From NCBI RefSeq assembly GCF_902497775.2, contig NZ_OZ024668.1:1449826-1513825 (forward strand): a DNA stretch of 64,000 nt. The letters are read 5' to 3'. This DNA comes from Pseudomonas fluorescens (GTDB taxonomy: Bacteria; Pseudomonadota; Gammaproteobacteria; Pseudomonadales; Pseudomonadaceae). This document shows, piece by piece, positions 19,001-26,520 of the stretch; positions within the stretch are counted from its first letter, which is position 1; every line of letters starts with the position of its first letter. The notes beneath the pieces are model-generated. The model was not told where the DNA came from. It did not search any database and was given only the letters and a program-made list of their open reading frames with translations. The position numbers and the translations under genes were made by a program.

Positions 19001-22000
19001 GCTGATTTCGACCTGGTGACGGCCGCTGAGCGTCAGGCGCTGCTGGCCTGGCCGCAAGCCCGGGTTGTTGCCGAGCCGCCGCTCGGGCTGGCGCAGATGA
19101 TTGCGGCCCAGGCCCACTCCCGGCCACAGGCTGTGGCGCTGGTGGTCGGGGAACGGCAATTGAGCTACCAGGCGCTCAATGCCCGGGCTAATCGCCTGGC
19201 CCGGCGGCTGATCAGCGACGGCGTTGGCCCGGATGTGCTGGTGGGGATCTGCATGCACCGCAGCGAGGCGCTGATCGTCGGCTTGCTGGCAATTCTCAAG
19301 GCCGGTGGCGCCTATGTGCCGCTGGACCCTGAGTACCCTGCCGAGCGCCTGGCCTACATGATCGCCGATAGCGGTGTCAGGCTGATCCTGGCCGAGGCGC
19401 AGTGTGCCGGGCTGGTCGGCACCGACAACGTCCGGGTGCTGGACTACGCCAGCCTGGAGCTGGCCGCTGAGGACAGCAACCCGCAGGTCGAACTGTCGGC
19501 GCACAACCTGGCGTGCCTGATCTACACCTCCGGCTCGACCGGTCAGCCCAAGGGCGTGGCCCTGGAGCAGGGGGCCTTGCTCACCCATATTCGGACCATG
19601 CAGGACTGCTACCGGGTTTCGCCGGATGACCGGTTCCTGCATTTCGCTTCGCTGAATTTCGACTGGGGCACCGAGCAGTGGCTGTTGCCGCTGGTCAGTG
19701 GTGCCCGCTGTATCTTGCGCGGCGAGGGGCTCTGGAGCGCCGAAGAGGCGCTGCAGGTGATCGAGACCGAGCAGGCCAGCATCGTCTATTTCCCGACCCA
19801 GTATGCCTGCCAGCTGGCTGCCTGGGCCGCAACCTCTGAGCGTCGGGTGAAAGTGCGCTCGTTCAACGTTGCCGGCGAGGCGTTCCCGAAAGAGGGCTTC
19901 GAGCAGATTCAGGCGGTGTTGCAACCCCAGTACATCGTCAACGGCTACGGCCCGACCGAAACCGTGATCACGCCGTTTCTGTGGGAAGCTGACACGCACA
20001 CCGGCATCGATTCGGTTTACGCACCGATCGGTCGCCCGGTTGCCCAGCGCAGTGCCTACGTGCTGGCCGAGGATCTGAGCCTGCAGCCGCGCGCGGCGGT
20101 GGGTGAGTTGTATATCGGCGGCACCTGCCTGGCCCGCGGTTATCACGGTCGGCCGGCGTTGACCGCCGAGCGTTTCGTACCTGACCCCTTTGCCGTCTCG
20201 CCCGGGGCCCGCCTGTATCGCAGCGGCGATCTGGTGCGCTGCCTGGACGACGGTGCGCTGGAGTACATCGGGCGGATCGATCATCAAGTGAAAATTCGCG
20301 GCTTTCGCGTCGAGATCGGCGAGATCGAGGCGCGGCTGCTGGAACAGGCGCAAGTCGCCCAGGCGGTGGTGCTGGCCGTGCCGGCCGCGAGCGGGCAGCA
20401 ACTGGTGGCCTACGTGGTGCCGGAGCAGCCACTGGCCGCTGAAGAAGTCGCCACACGCATGGCCTTGCGCGACCATTTGCGTCAGGCGCTGAGCCAGGGG
20501 TTGCCCGATTACATGCTGCCGGCGCACTGGCAGATTCTCGAGCGACTGCCGCTGACGCCCAACGGCAAGGTGGATCGCAAGGCCTTGCCGGCGCCGGATG
20601 CCAGTTTGCTGCAGCACCATCATGTGCCGCCGGTCACGGCCCTGGAGCGCCAGCTGGCGCAGTACTGGACTGACGTGCTGGAGGTTGCCCGGGTCGGCTT
20701 GCGCGACAACTTCTTCGACCTCGGCGGCCATTCGTTGCTGGCCACCCAGGTCATCAGCCGGGTGCGTCATGCCCTGGGGCTGGATGTTCCGTTGCGGCTA
20801 CTGTTCGAAGCTGCCGACCTGGGCGCTTTTGCCCAGGCCCTGCAAAGCCTCGACCAGCAGCCAGTGGGCGTTGCCCCGCCGTTGCAGCGAGCACCACAGC
20901 AGCCGCTTCAGCCGTTGTCCTATGCCCAGCAGCGGCTCTGGTTCCTTTGGCAGCTGGCGCCGGAAAGCTCGATGTACAACATTCCTCGCGCCCTCAGGCT
21001 CGACGGTGTGCTTGACGTCGGCGCTATCGAACAGGCGTTCCAGGGGCTGATTCAACGCCATGCGGTGCTGCGCACCACTTACCTGCAGGAAGGCGGGGAC
21101 AGCTGGCAGTTGCAACACGCGAGCATGCCGCTGGCGCTGCAGCGGATCGACCTGCGCGAGCTGTGCGCCGAGCAACGCCAGGCCAGGCTGGAGCAGGTGC
21201 TGGAGCGCGAAGCCAACGCGCCGTTCGACCTGGTCAAGGGGCCATTGCTGCGGGTTGCGCTGGTGCAGGTGGCGTCCGAGCAGCATTACCTGCTGGTGAC
21301 TTTGCACCATATCGTCGCCGACCACTGGTCCTTCGCCATCCTGCTGCGTGAGTTTGTCACCCTCTATGACGCCTTCGCGCAACACCAGGCCGCGCCGCTG
21401 CCGACGGTTGAACTGGGCTACGTGGACTTTGCCGTCTGGCAGCGTCAGTGGCTGGCTGCTGGCGAAATGCAGCGACAGCTCGACTACTGGCGCAGCACCC
21501 TCGGTGACCAGCATGCGCTGACCCGCTTGCCGGGCTCGCAGTTGCCCTTGGCAATCACCGGCGAGGGCGGCTGCCAGGTTCACGGGTTCGCTTTCAGCGC
21601 ATCCATGAGCGAAGCCTTGCGCGCCCATGCCAAGGACCGGGGGTTGACCCTGTACATGCTCCTGCTGTCGGGCTTTGCCCTGGCCGTGGCCCAGCGCAGC
21701 GACAGCCAGCGCGTGCGCCTGGGTACCGATATCGCCAACCGCAACCATGCCGGCATTGAAGAAATGGTCGGCTTCTTCGTTAACCAACTGGTACTGCAAC
21801 TAGAGGTGAACGAACAAGCCACGGTCGAGCAATGGCTGAGCCGTTGCCGGACCACGGTGATCGAGGCTTCGGACCATCAGGACCTGCCATTCGATCGTCT
21901 GGTCGAGGCCTTGCGCTTACCGCGCCAGGCGGGGCGCTCGCCGCTGTTTGCAATCAAGTTCATCTACCAGGAGGGCAGTGCGGCCATGCCGCACCCTCAA

Positions 22001-22330
22001 GGGCTGCGAGTAGAGAGTTGCGAGGCGGGGCAGGCGGCGACGGAGCTGGACCTGATCGCCGAGTTCGTCAACGACGCCAGCGCCATTCGGGTCGCGTTCA
22101 AGTGCGATAGCAGCCTGTATACGGCCACCGACATGGACGATCTGTTCGCTCAGTTGCAAGGGATTTTCCAGCAGTTGCTGAGTGCGCCACAGGCCACCCT
22201 GGCAGCGGTGCTGGCCGAGGCCGCAAACATTCGTGCGGCAGCCGAGCAGGCACGCGTCGCGGCGCGCCAGGCGCAACTGCAGGCGCACCACCCGATTCGG
22301 CGTCGGGCCAGCCGCCTGCAAGTGCAATAG
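13049..22330 (+). CDS. Pyoverdine NRPS 1: C-A-PCP-E / C-A-PCP / C
   Basis: A 3,093-residue two-module synthetase ending in a lone condensation domain. Module 1: LCL-type C (HHIVSDGWS near 182), A (FDLSVWELF near 706), PCP (LGGDS, Ser1053) and E (HHLVVDGVSWR near 1227). Module 2: DCL-type C (HHLLLDGWS near 1695), A (FDWGTEQW near 2203), PCP (LGGHS, Ser2562). The C-terminal C domain has HHIVADHWS near 2753 with His in place of the usual Gly. Pocket residues read by eye: A1 D-L-W-N-N-A-L-T-Y-K, which I associate with Ala; A2 D-W-E-V-N-A-G-I-T-K, whose acidic 239 position suggests a basic residue. With the E domain the first residue should be D. The last C domain must serve the A-PCP of NRPS2, so the third module is split. 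ATG at 13049. First gene of the operon. Confidence 0.93.
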   Translation: MNAQDSRKLASRFLELPPEKRRIFLQALVREGVDFALFPIPAQVQAAERGLPSYAQQRMWFLWQLEPQGAAYNLPGAVSLQGRLDEQALRKAFISLSERHETLRTAFARQDDGSLLQVPAPQALQIECIDLSALRPAQQDAAVREHAQQQALRPFDLEQGPLWRVAVLQLDPERHVLLLTLHHIVSDGWSMNVLIDEFVRCYDAHERGQAPELPALPIQYSDYALWQRCWLQAGEQERQLQYWQSVLGDEHPVLELPCDFPRPALPSHRGKRYTFTVDTALAEQLRGLAQAHQSTLFMVLLAGFQCLLHRYSGQTDLRVGVPIANRNRNEVEGLIGFFVNTQVLRCQVDSQTCVSELLTRVREASLGAQAHQELPFERLVEALKLERSLSHNPLFQVMYNHQPVVIDITSVKTASGLSLGLIEQQGRTTQFDLSLDTWEKAGQLQAALTFAEDLFTLETIQRMAGHWLNLLRAMVASPQQSIGQLSLLDPAEFQRMVHDWNPVGPGYRQDLCVHQLIAEQAAAQPDALALLHGHEGYSYLELERWSNRLAHRLIAAGVGPEVRVGIALPRSPHLLVALLAVFKAGGAYVPLDPDYPPERVAYMLEDSGARVLLSDAGVVEQLALQTRAQVMLVEPQESALSSWPPTAPGLRGSASNLAYVIYTSGSTGRPKGVAITHRNVLALVHWSQQVYRPEDIQGVLASTSICFDLSVWELFVTLAGGGFIVLARNALALPELPGRDQVRLINTVPSAIGALQRSGQIPPGVRIINLAGEPLKQSLVDSLYQLPGLEHVYDLYGPSEDTTYSTWTRRQAGGRASIGRPLPHTASYLLDAELQPVAQGRAAELYLAGAGITRGYLGRPGLTAEKFLPNPFAGEGQRLYRTGDLVRYRDGGEIQYVGRIDHQVKVRGFRIELGEIETRLLGTRLLREVAVLVQEGPASQQLVAYGVPVDSTIVDAQAARQIALREQLKAALAEHLPDYMVPAALIFLAQLPLTPNGKLDRKALPAADTLLVAREHVDAADEHEQVLVAIWQDLLGLEQVSVLDNFFELGGDSIVSMQVVSRARQVGLVLSPKDIFQFQTVRSLAQVAGRGQAVVARSAASGDVVLTPIQRWFFDQVIEQRQHWNQSLLLTPREPVDAQHLQQALDHLLGHHDSLRLRFTPQAGGWQQQYAAQPGAVLWVRQASDAQQALACCEQAQRSLDLQHGPLLRVLLLDLADGTQQLLLVLHHLVVDGVSWRILLEDLQALYRQVQQGQVPTLAPRTSAYQDWALQLEQEAQRRGDEVDYWESQLQACSVAELPATDPGASLENRHELKIECRFDADTTRQLLQVAPAAYRTQVNDLLLTALARVLSRWTKAPGVLIELEGHGREDVFDDLDLSRSIGWFTSLYPLLLVPATEIGEAIKGVKEQLRGVPGKGIGHGLLRYLGEPQLAARLAVLPKPRVTFNYLGQFDRQFDEQALFVPASASGGRAQDPQAPLANWLTVEGQVYGGELALRWGFSQQMFAADSIQAQVDAFSDELRELIAHCCRQAPGQATASDFALARLDQGALDRLPVCSRELQDIYPLSPMQQGMLFHSLYEQGGSDYINQMRVDVDGLDPQRLHAAWQGAVQAHDILRSGFVWEGELERPLQMVYKQVELPWQVLDWRDRDDLEQALGQLAEQQRLDGFALSRAPLLRLTLVRTEAARYHLIQTSHHLLLDGWSNARLLGEVLQRYSGQAVPVVAGRYRDYIEWLQHQDAQASEAFWRTQLANLALPTRLANALRAPAAVAERCAHGDHYQHLGSEMTERLSGFARQQKVTLNTLVQAAWLLLLQRYTGQDTVAFGATVAGRPMQIRGIEQQIGLFINTLPVITRPQSGHTLSRWLQEVQQTNLALREHEHTPLFDIQRWSGHGSDALFDTLLVFENYPLDAALAEGQGLGVQFGAVSNLERTNYPLTIAVTLGQTLDLHYSYQQAAFAAPAIDGLAAQLHGLLEQFIEGGDRVLADFDLVTAAERQALLAWPQARVVAEPPLGLAQMIAAQAHSRPQAVALVVGERQLSYQALNARANRLARRLISDGVGPDVLVGICMHRSEALIVGLLAILKAGGAYVPLDPEYPAERLAYMIADSGVRLILAEAQCAGLVGTDNVRVLDYASLELAAEDSNPQVELSAHNLACLIYTSGSTGQPKGVALEQGALLTHIRTMQDCYRVSPDDRFLHFASLNFDWGTEQWLLPLVSGARCILRGEGLWSAEEALQVIETEQASIVYFPTQYACQLAAWAATSERRVKVRSFNVAGEAFPKEGFEQIQAVLQPQYIVNGYGPTETVITPFLWEADTHTGIDSVYAPIGRPVAQRSAYVLAEDLSLQPRAAVGELYIGGTCLARGYHGRPALTAERFVPDPFAVSPGARLYRSGDLVRCLDDGALEYIGRIDHQVKIRGFRVEIGEIEARLLEQAQVAQAVVLAVPAASGQQLVAYVVPEQPLAAEEVATRMALRDHLRQALSQGLPDYMLPAHWQILERLPLTPNGKVDRKALPAPDASLLQHHHVPPVTALERQLAQYWTDVLEVARVGLRDNFFDLGGHSLLATQVISRVRHALGLDVPLRLLFEAADLGAFAQALQSLDQQPVGVAPPLQRAPQQPLQPLSYAQQRLWFLWQLAPESSMYNIPRALRLDGVLDVGAIEQAFQGLIQRHAVLRTTYLQEGGDSWQLQHASMPLALQRIDLRELCAEQRQARLEQVLEREANAPFDLVKGPLLRVALVQVASEQHYLLVTLHHIVADHWSFAILLREFVTLYDAFAQHQAAPLPTVELGYVDFAVWQRQWLAAGEMQRQLDYWRSTLGDQHALTRLPGSQLPLAITGEGGCQVHGFAFSASMSEALRAHAKDRGLTLYMLLLSGFALAVAQRSDSQRVRLGTDIANRNHAGIEEMVGFFVNQLVLQLEVNEQATVEQWLSRCRTTVIEASDHQDLPFDRLVEALRLPRQAGRSPLFAIKFIYQEGSAAMPHPQGLRVESCEAGQAATELDLIAEFVNDASAIRVAFKCDSSLYTATDMDDLFAQLQGIFQQLLSAPQATLAAVLAEAANIRAAAEQARVAARQAQLQAHHPIRRRASRLQVQ

Positions 22331-22388
22331 ACATAGTCACGCCGGTGGGCCCAGGGGCTTGCCGGCCTTACCGAACGGGGAGAGGGAA

Positions 22389-23447
22389 ATGTCCAAGTGC
22401 GAGCCGCAAGCCATACCGGTGCTGGCCAAGGGGCGGCGAAAGAGTCTGAACATGGACCAGGACAGCCTGGTGAGTTTCTCGCCGTTGTTCGAAGGCAGCA
22501 GCATTCCGCTGCTGTGCACCCCGCGGGTGGCCGGGGTGAACCTGGCCGAGTGGGCCGGTCAGAACCGTGAACTGATCGAACGCAAGCTCGACCAGCACGC
22601 GACCATCCTGTTTCGGGGGTTTGCAGTAGAGGATATCGGCGAATTCAACCAGTGCGTCGATGCGATCTCCGGCGGGGCGCTGGAGTACCTGTTCCGAGCC
22701 TCGCCGCGGACCCAGATCAGCCGCAAACACAATGTCTACAGCTCGACCGACTACCCCTCGGCGCAGAAGATCTTCCCGCACAACGAGCACTCCTACTCGC
22801 CGGTATTCCCGTTGCACCTGTACTTCTATTGCGACCTGCCATCGGCCAGCGGTGGCGAGACGCCGTTTGGCGATACCCGGCTGATTCTGCCGCGTATCGA
22901 CCCGCAGGTGCGCGAGGCCTTCCAGCGCCAAGGCGTGCTCTACGTGCGCAACTATGGCGACGGCATGGGCCTGCCCTGGCAGACGGTGTTCCAGACCGAG
23001 GATCGCGCCGAGGTCGAAGCCTACTGCGCGAAGATCGGCATCACCCCCGAATGGAAGCCCGGTAATCGCCTGCGCACCCGGCAAAAAGGCCCGGCGATGG
23101 TGCGCCACCCGCGTACCGGCGAAACGGTGTGGTTCAACCACGCGACCTTCTTCAACGCCCTGACCTTACCCGAGAGCATTCGCGACAGCCTGCGTGCCGA
23201 GTTCGCCGACGACGACCTGCCGCAAAACACCTTCTTTGGTGACGGCAGCCCGATTCCCGAGGACTACGTGCGCCATCTTCAGCAGCTCTACCGCGAGGTC
23301 ATGGTCGAGTTCCCCTGGCAGAAGGGCGACGTGGTGATCCTCGACAACATTTTCACTATTCATGCGCGCAACGGTTATGCCGGCCCGCGAAAAATACTCA
23401 CGGCAATGGCCATCCCGCTCAAAAGCAGCGAAGTGGCGATCGGCTAA
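22389..23447 (+). CDS. Fe(II)/2-oxoglutarate-dependent beta-hydroxylase (SyrP/TauD type)
   Basis: A 352-residue non-haem iron oxygenase of the TauD/SyrP family. Iron ligands are visible as His131-x-Glu133 in FPHNEHSYSP and His325 in IHARNGY; Arg334 (GPRK) should bind 2-oxoglutarate. SyrP-like enzymes hydroxylate the beta carbon of an amino acid held on an NRPS carrier domain. The ATG at 22389 has GGGGAGAGGGA upstream; a later Met at 22452 is possible. The gene lies between NRPS1 and NRPS2, 58 and 10 bases away. NRPS2 carries a dead condensation-like domain next to an A domain with a His-type pocket, the layout described for stand-alone 'interface-associated' siderophore hydroxylases, so the likely substrate is His on the NRPS2 carrier, giving beta-hydroxyhistidine as an iron ligand. 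Asp is the alternative. Confidence 0.88.
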   Translation: MSKCEPQAIPVLAKGRRKSLNMDQDSLVSFSPLFEGSSIPLLCTPRVAGVNLAEWAGQNRELIERKLDQHATILFRGFAVEDIGEFNQCVDAISGGALEYLFRASPRTQISRKHNVYSSTDYPSAQKIFPHNEHSYSPVFPLHLYFYCDLPSASGGETPFGDTRLILPRIDPQVREAFQRQGVLYVRNYGDGMGLPWQTVFQTEDRAEVEAYCAKIGITPEWKPGNRLRTRQKGPAMVRHPRTGETVWFNHATFFNALTLPESIRDSLRAEFADDDLPQNTFFGDGSPIPEDYVRHLQQLYREVMVEFPWQKGDVVILDNIFTIHARNGYAGPRKILTAMAIPLKSSEVAIG

Positions 23448-23457
23448 GGAAGACCCC

Positions 23458-26400
23458 ATGACAGACGCGAACCCAGCAGAGATTTTCCAGACTTCGGCGC
23501 AGCAGGCGTTGATTCTCCAGGCCCAGAGTGAACAACCGCGCATTGCCCGGCTGTGGCTGAATTTTGCCGAGCCGGTCGAGCCAGGGCGGCTTGAGGCGGT
23601 GTTGAGTGAACTGGGCCAGCGCCACGAGATTCTGCGCACCCGTTACACCCAGGTCGCGGGGCTCAAGCTGCCGGTGCAGGAAATCGCCGAGCAGGTTCGC
23701 GTGAGCATTGCCCTTGTGCACACCGAAGCCCAGGCGCGGGCGCAGTTGAATGCGTTGCTTGAGCAAGCGCCTCTGGTGGCCTGCGTGGCAGGCGCGCAGG
23801 TGCTGGTCGGCGTGGCCCTGGCCAGCGCCGACGAGCAAGCGCTCGGGCAACTGGCAGAAGAGATCCTGGCGTTGTACCGGGGTGACACCCTGGCGCCCTT
23901 CGAGGCCTTGCAGTATGCCGACTACGCCGCCTGGCAGGCCGATCTTGATGAAGAGGCGTTCGCTCGCCAGGGCAAAGCCTACTGGCGTGGCCTGGCAGCA
24001 GCACAGGCCCCTGGGCGGCGCTTGCCCTTCGAAGCGATCGAACAGGGCGCAGGGGAGCGCAACCAGTGTCAACGCTTGAGCCCTGGCCTGAACTCGGCAT
24101 TGGCCGTAATGCAGGCCGAGGCCGGGCTTGCACCGCCAGAGGCGCTGCTGTTTCTCTGGGGCAGTTTCCTCAGCGTGCTGACCCGGCAACAGCCGCTGCT
24201 GGTAGCGCTGGAGGTCGACGGACGCAATGACCAGCTGCAGCACACGCTTGGCCATTTTGCCCGACGCCTGCCGCAGGCATTCAACCTGCAGCCTGGCCTG
24301 GCGTTGCGCGAGCAGCTGGCAGCGTTCGCCGTGCAACTGGCCGAGGGCCGATCCTGGCTCGATTGCCTGAATGAACCGGACATGAGCGCTGCCGGGGCGC
24401 TGCCAGTGTTTGCCTGCGCCTACACCCAGTCGCCAGCGGCTGAACAGTGGCGGGTCGAACTGGATGACTATCGCAACGACAAGCTTTTCCTGAGTGCGCG
24501 GGCGCAAGCGGATGGCGTCTGCCTGCAACTGTCTGCGCCTGGGCAAGGGTTCGCACCTGCTCAATTGCAGGCCTGGCTGGCGCAATTTGACACCTTTGCG
24601 CTCAACGCGGCGGCTGATCTTGGCTGTGCGCCTGAGCAGATGAACACTGTCGATGCCGAGCAGGCCGCAGCCTTGCTGGCGCGTTTTGACCGCAGCCTGG
24701 CGCTGCCGGCTGCCGCCGATGATGCCCTGCATGGTCTGTTCGAGCAGATGGCGGCCTTGCATCCGCAACGCATCGCCTTGCAGATTGGCGATCAGCGCCT
24801 GAGCTATGCCGAACTGGACCGCCGGGCGGATGAACTGGCGCGCGCCCTGCAGGCATGCGGTGTGGGTGGCGACAGCGTGGTGGCGGTGTATGGTTCGCGC
24901 TCGGTGGAAATCGTCGTGGCCTTGCTGGGTATTCTCAAGGCGGGTGGCGCCTACCTGCCGCTGGATCCTGGCTATCCGGCCGAGCGCCTGTCGTTCATGC
25001 TGCATGATGCCCGGGCACAGTGCCTGATCAGCCTGCAGCCGCTGGCCGACGACATCGAGGTGGCGCCCGGGGTCCAGCGCTTGCAGCTGGATGCCTTGCC
25101 GCCCAGCGACCTGCTGCCTTTGCGCAAGCGCCATTCTGCGGCGAGCCTGGCTTACGTCATCTACACCTCCGGCTCAACCGGCAAGCCCAAGGGCGTGATG
25201 ATCAGCCACGCCAATGCCTGTGCCTCGACCCGCGCCCGCGGCCTGTTCTATCGCCAGCCGCTGTTGCGCTTCCTGATGCTTTCGTCGTTTTCCTTCGACA
25301 GTTCGGTTGCCGGGATTTTCTGGAGCCTGGCCCAGGGCGGCACCCTGTGCCTGCCTGGCGAAGAGGAGCACAAGGATCCGCAACGCCTTGGCGCACTGAT
25401 CGAGCGCGAGCAGATTTCCCACTTCCTCGCGCTGCCCTCGTTCTATGCGCAGATCCTCGAACACCTGGAACAGCCGGCGCTGAGTTGTGTGATCGTCGCT
25501 GGCGAGGCCTGTCCGCCGGAGCTCGCCGTGCGTCACCGCCAGCGCCTGGTGCAGACCCTGCTGGTCAATGAATACGGGCCGTCGGAAAGTGCCGTGTGGT
25601 GCTCGGCCCATGCCCTGGAACAGGATCCGCAAGGCGAGCGGGTGCCCATCGGCGCACCGATCGCTGGCGCCCGCCTGCTGGCCCTGGATGAGGCTGGCGA
25701 AATGGCCGGCTTCGGTTGTGAAGGTGAGTTGTACGTCGGTGGCCCGGGGCTTGCGCGGGGTTACCTGCAGCGTCCGGGGCTGACCGCCAGCCGTTTTGTT
25801 CCCGATCCCTTTGCCAAGGAGCCCGGGCAGCGCCTGTACCGTACCGGGGATCGGGTCAGCGCCGGGGTCGATGGTTGCATTGACTACCTTGGGCGCCTGG
25901 ATTTCCAGCTGAAGATTCGCGGTTTTCGTATCGAACTGGGCGAGATTGAATCGCGCCTGGCGCAGTTGCCGGGTGTCCGCGAAGCGGCGGTGGTCGTGCG
26001 CGAAAGCGCTGCCGGGGCGCAATTGGCGGCCTATGTGCTGCACACAGACGGGCAGAGCGCAGCGAGTACCGAACAATCCTTGCTCGATGCCTTGCGCGAA
26101 CAACTGCCCGAGTACATGGTGCCGGCCTTCGTGCGCGTGCTCGAGCGTTTCCCGCTGACCCCCAATGGTAAGCTCGACCGCAATGCCCTGGCGGCGCTGC
26201 AGCCGCAGAGCCACGAGTTCGTGGCGCCGCGTAATGAGCTGGAAGCAACCCTGGCAGCAATCTGGCAGGAGGCGCTGCACCTGGAGCAGGTGGGTATCCA
26301 TGACAACTTCTTTGCCCTGGGCGGCCATTCGCTGTTGGCGACGCGTATCCGCTCCGAAGTCCAGGCGCGCCTGAACCTTAACCTGCCGCTGCGGGTGTTC

Positions 26401-26520
26401 TTCGAGGGTGAAACCGTCGCCTTGCTGGCGGAGCAAGTGGCGCAGTATCGCGATTGCGGCCTGAGTGAAAGCAAGGTCGATGCCCTCGAAGCCCTGTTCG
26501 ACGCGGCGGAGCAGGTATGA
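23458..26520 (+). CDS. Pyoverdine NRPS 2: interface domain-A-PCP (predicted beta-OH-His module)
   Basis: A 1,020-residue NRPS. Residues 1-420 are condensation-like (for example SAQQALILQ, RHEILRTRYTQ, YADYAAW) but the HHxxxDG motif is absent: the matching stretch reads VLVGVALASADEQALGQLAE. This fits the 'interface' subtype that recruits a stand-alone beta-hydroxylase. The A domain (about 440-930) has YIYTSGSTGKPKG-type core motifs, FSFDSSVAGIF and NEYGPSESAVW; by eye its code is D-S-A-L-I-A-E-V-W-K, close to the bacitracin His code D-S-E-L-T-A-E-V-C-K. The PCP follows (LGGHS, Ser958). There is no E domain. The true condensation domain for this residue is at the end of NRPS1. The stop overlaps the start of NRPS3 (ATGA), so translation is coupled. 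ATG 23458 has AAGGAAG upstream. Confidence 0.9.
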   Translation: MTDANPAEIFQTSAQQALILQAQSEQPRIARLWLNFAEPVEPGRLEAVLSELGQRHEILRTRYTQVAGLKLPVQEIAEQVRVSIALVHTEAQARAQLNALLEQAPLVACVAGAQVLVGVALASADEQALGQLAEEILALYRGDTLAPFEALQYADYAAWQADLDEEAFARQGKAYWRGLAAAQAPGRRLPFEAIEQGAGERNQCQRLSPGLNSALAVMQAEAGLAPPEALLFLWGSFLSVLTRQQPLLVALEVDGRNDQLQHTLGHFARRLPQAFNLQPGLALREQLAAFAVQLAEGRSWLDCLNEPDMSAAGALPVFACAYTQSPAAEQWRVELDDYRNDKLFLSARAQADGVCLQLSAPGQGFAPAQLQAWLAQFDTFALNAAADLGCAPEQMNTVDAEQAAALLARFDRSLALPAAADDALHGLFEQMAALHPQRIALQIGDQRLSYAELDRRADELARALQACGVGGDSVVAVYGSRSVEIVVALLGILKAGGAYLPLDPGYPAERLSFMLHDARAQCLISLQPLADDIEVAPGVQRLQLDALPPSDLLPLRKRHSAASLAYVIYTSGSTGKPKGVMISHANACASTRARGLFYRQPLLRFLMLSSFSFDSSVAGIFWSLAQGGTLCLPGEEEHKDPQRLGALIEREQISHFLALPSFYAQILEHLEQPALSCVIVAGEACPPELAVRHRQRLVQTLLVNEYGPSESAVWCSAHALEQDPQGERVPIGAPIAGARLLALDEAGEMAGFGCEGELYVGGPGLARGYLQRPGLTASRFVPDPFAKEPGQRLYRTGDRVSAGVDGCIDYLGRLDFQLKIRGFRIELGEIESRLAQLPGVREAAVVVRESAAGAQLAAYVLHTDGQSAASTEQSLLDALREQLPEYMVPAFVRVLERFPLTPNGKLDRNALAALQPQSHEFVAPRNELEATLAAIWQEALHLEQVGIHDNFFALGGHSLLATRIRSEVQARLNLNLPLRVFFEGETVALLAEQVAQYRDCGLSESKVDALEALFDAAEQV

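Noticed and set aside
17747-20770. Long open frame (about 1,000 codons) antisense to NRPS1
   Set aside because: It is a by-product of high-GC codon bias opposite a real gene. Its translation is low-complexity (Gln, His, Arg, Ala rich) with no domain.
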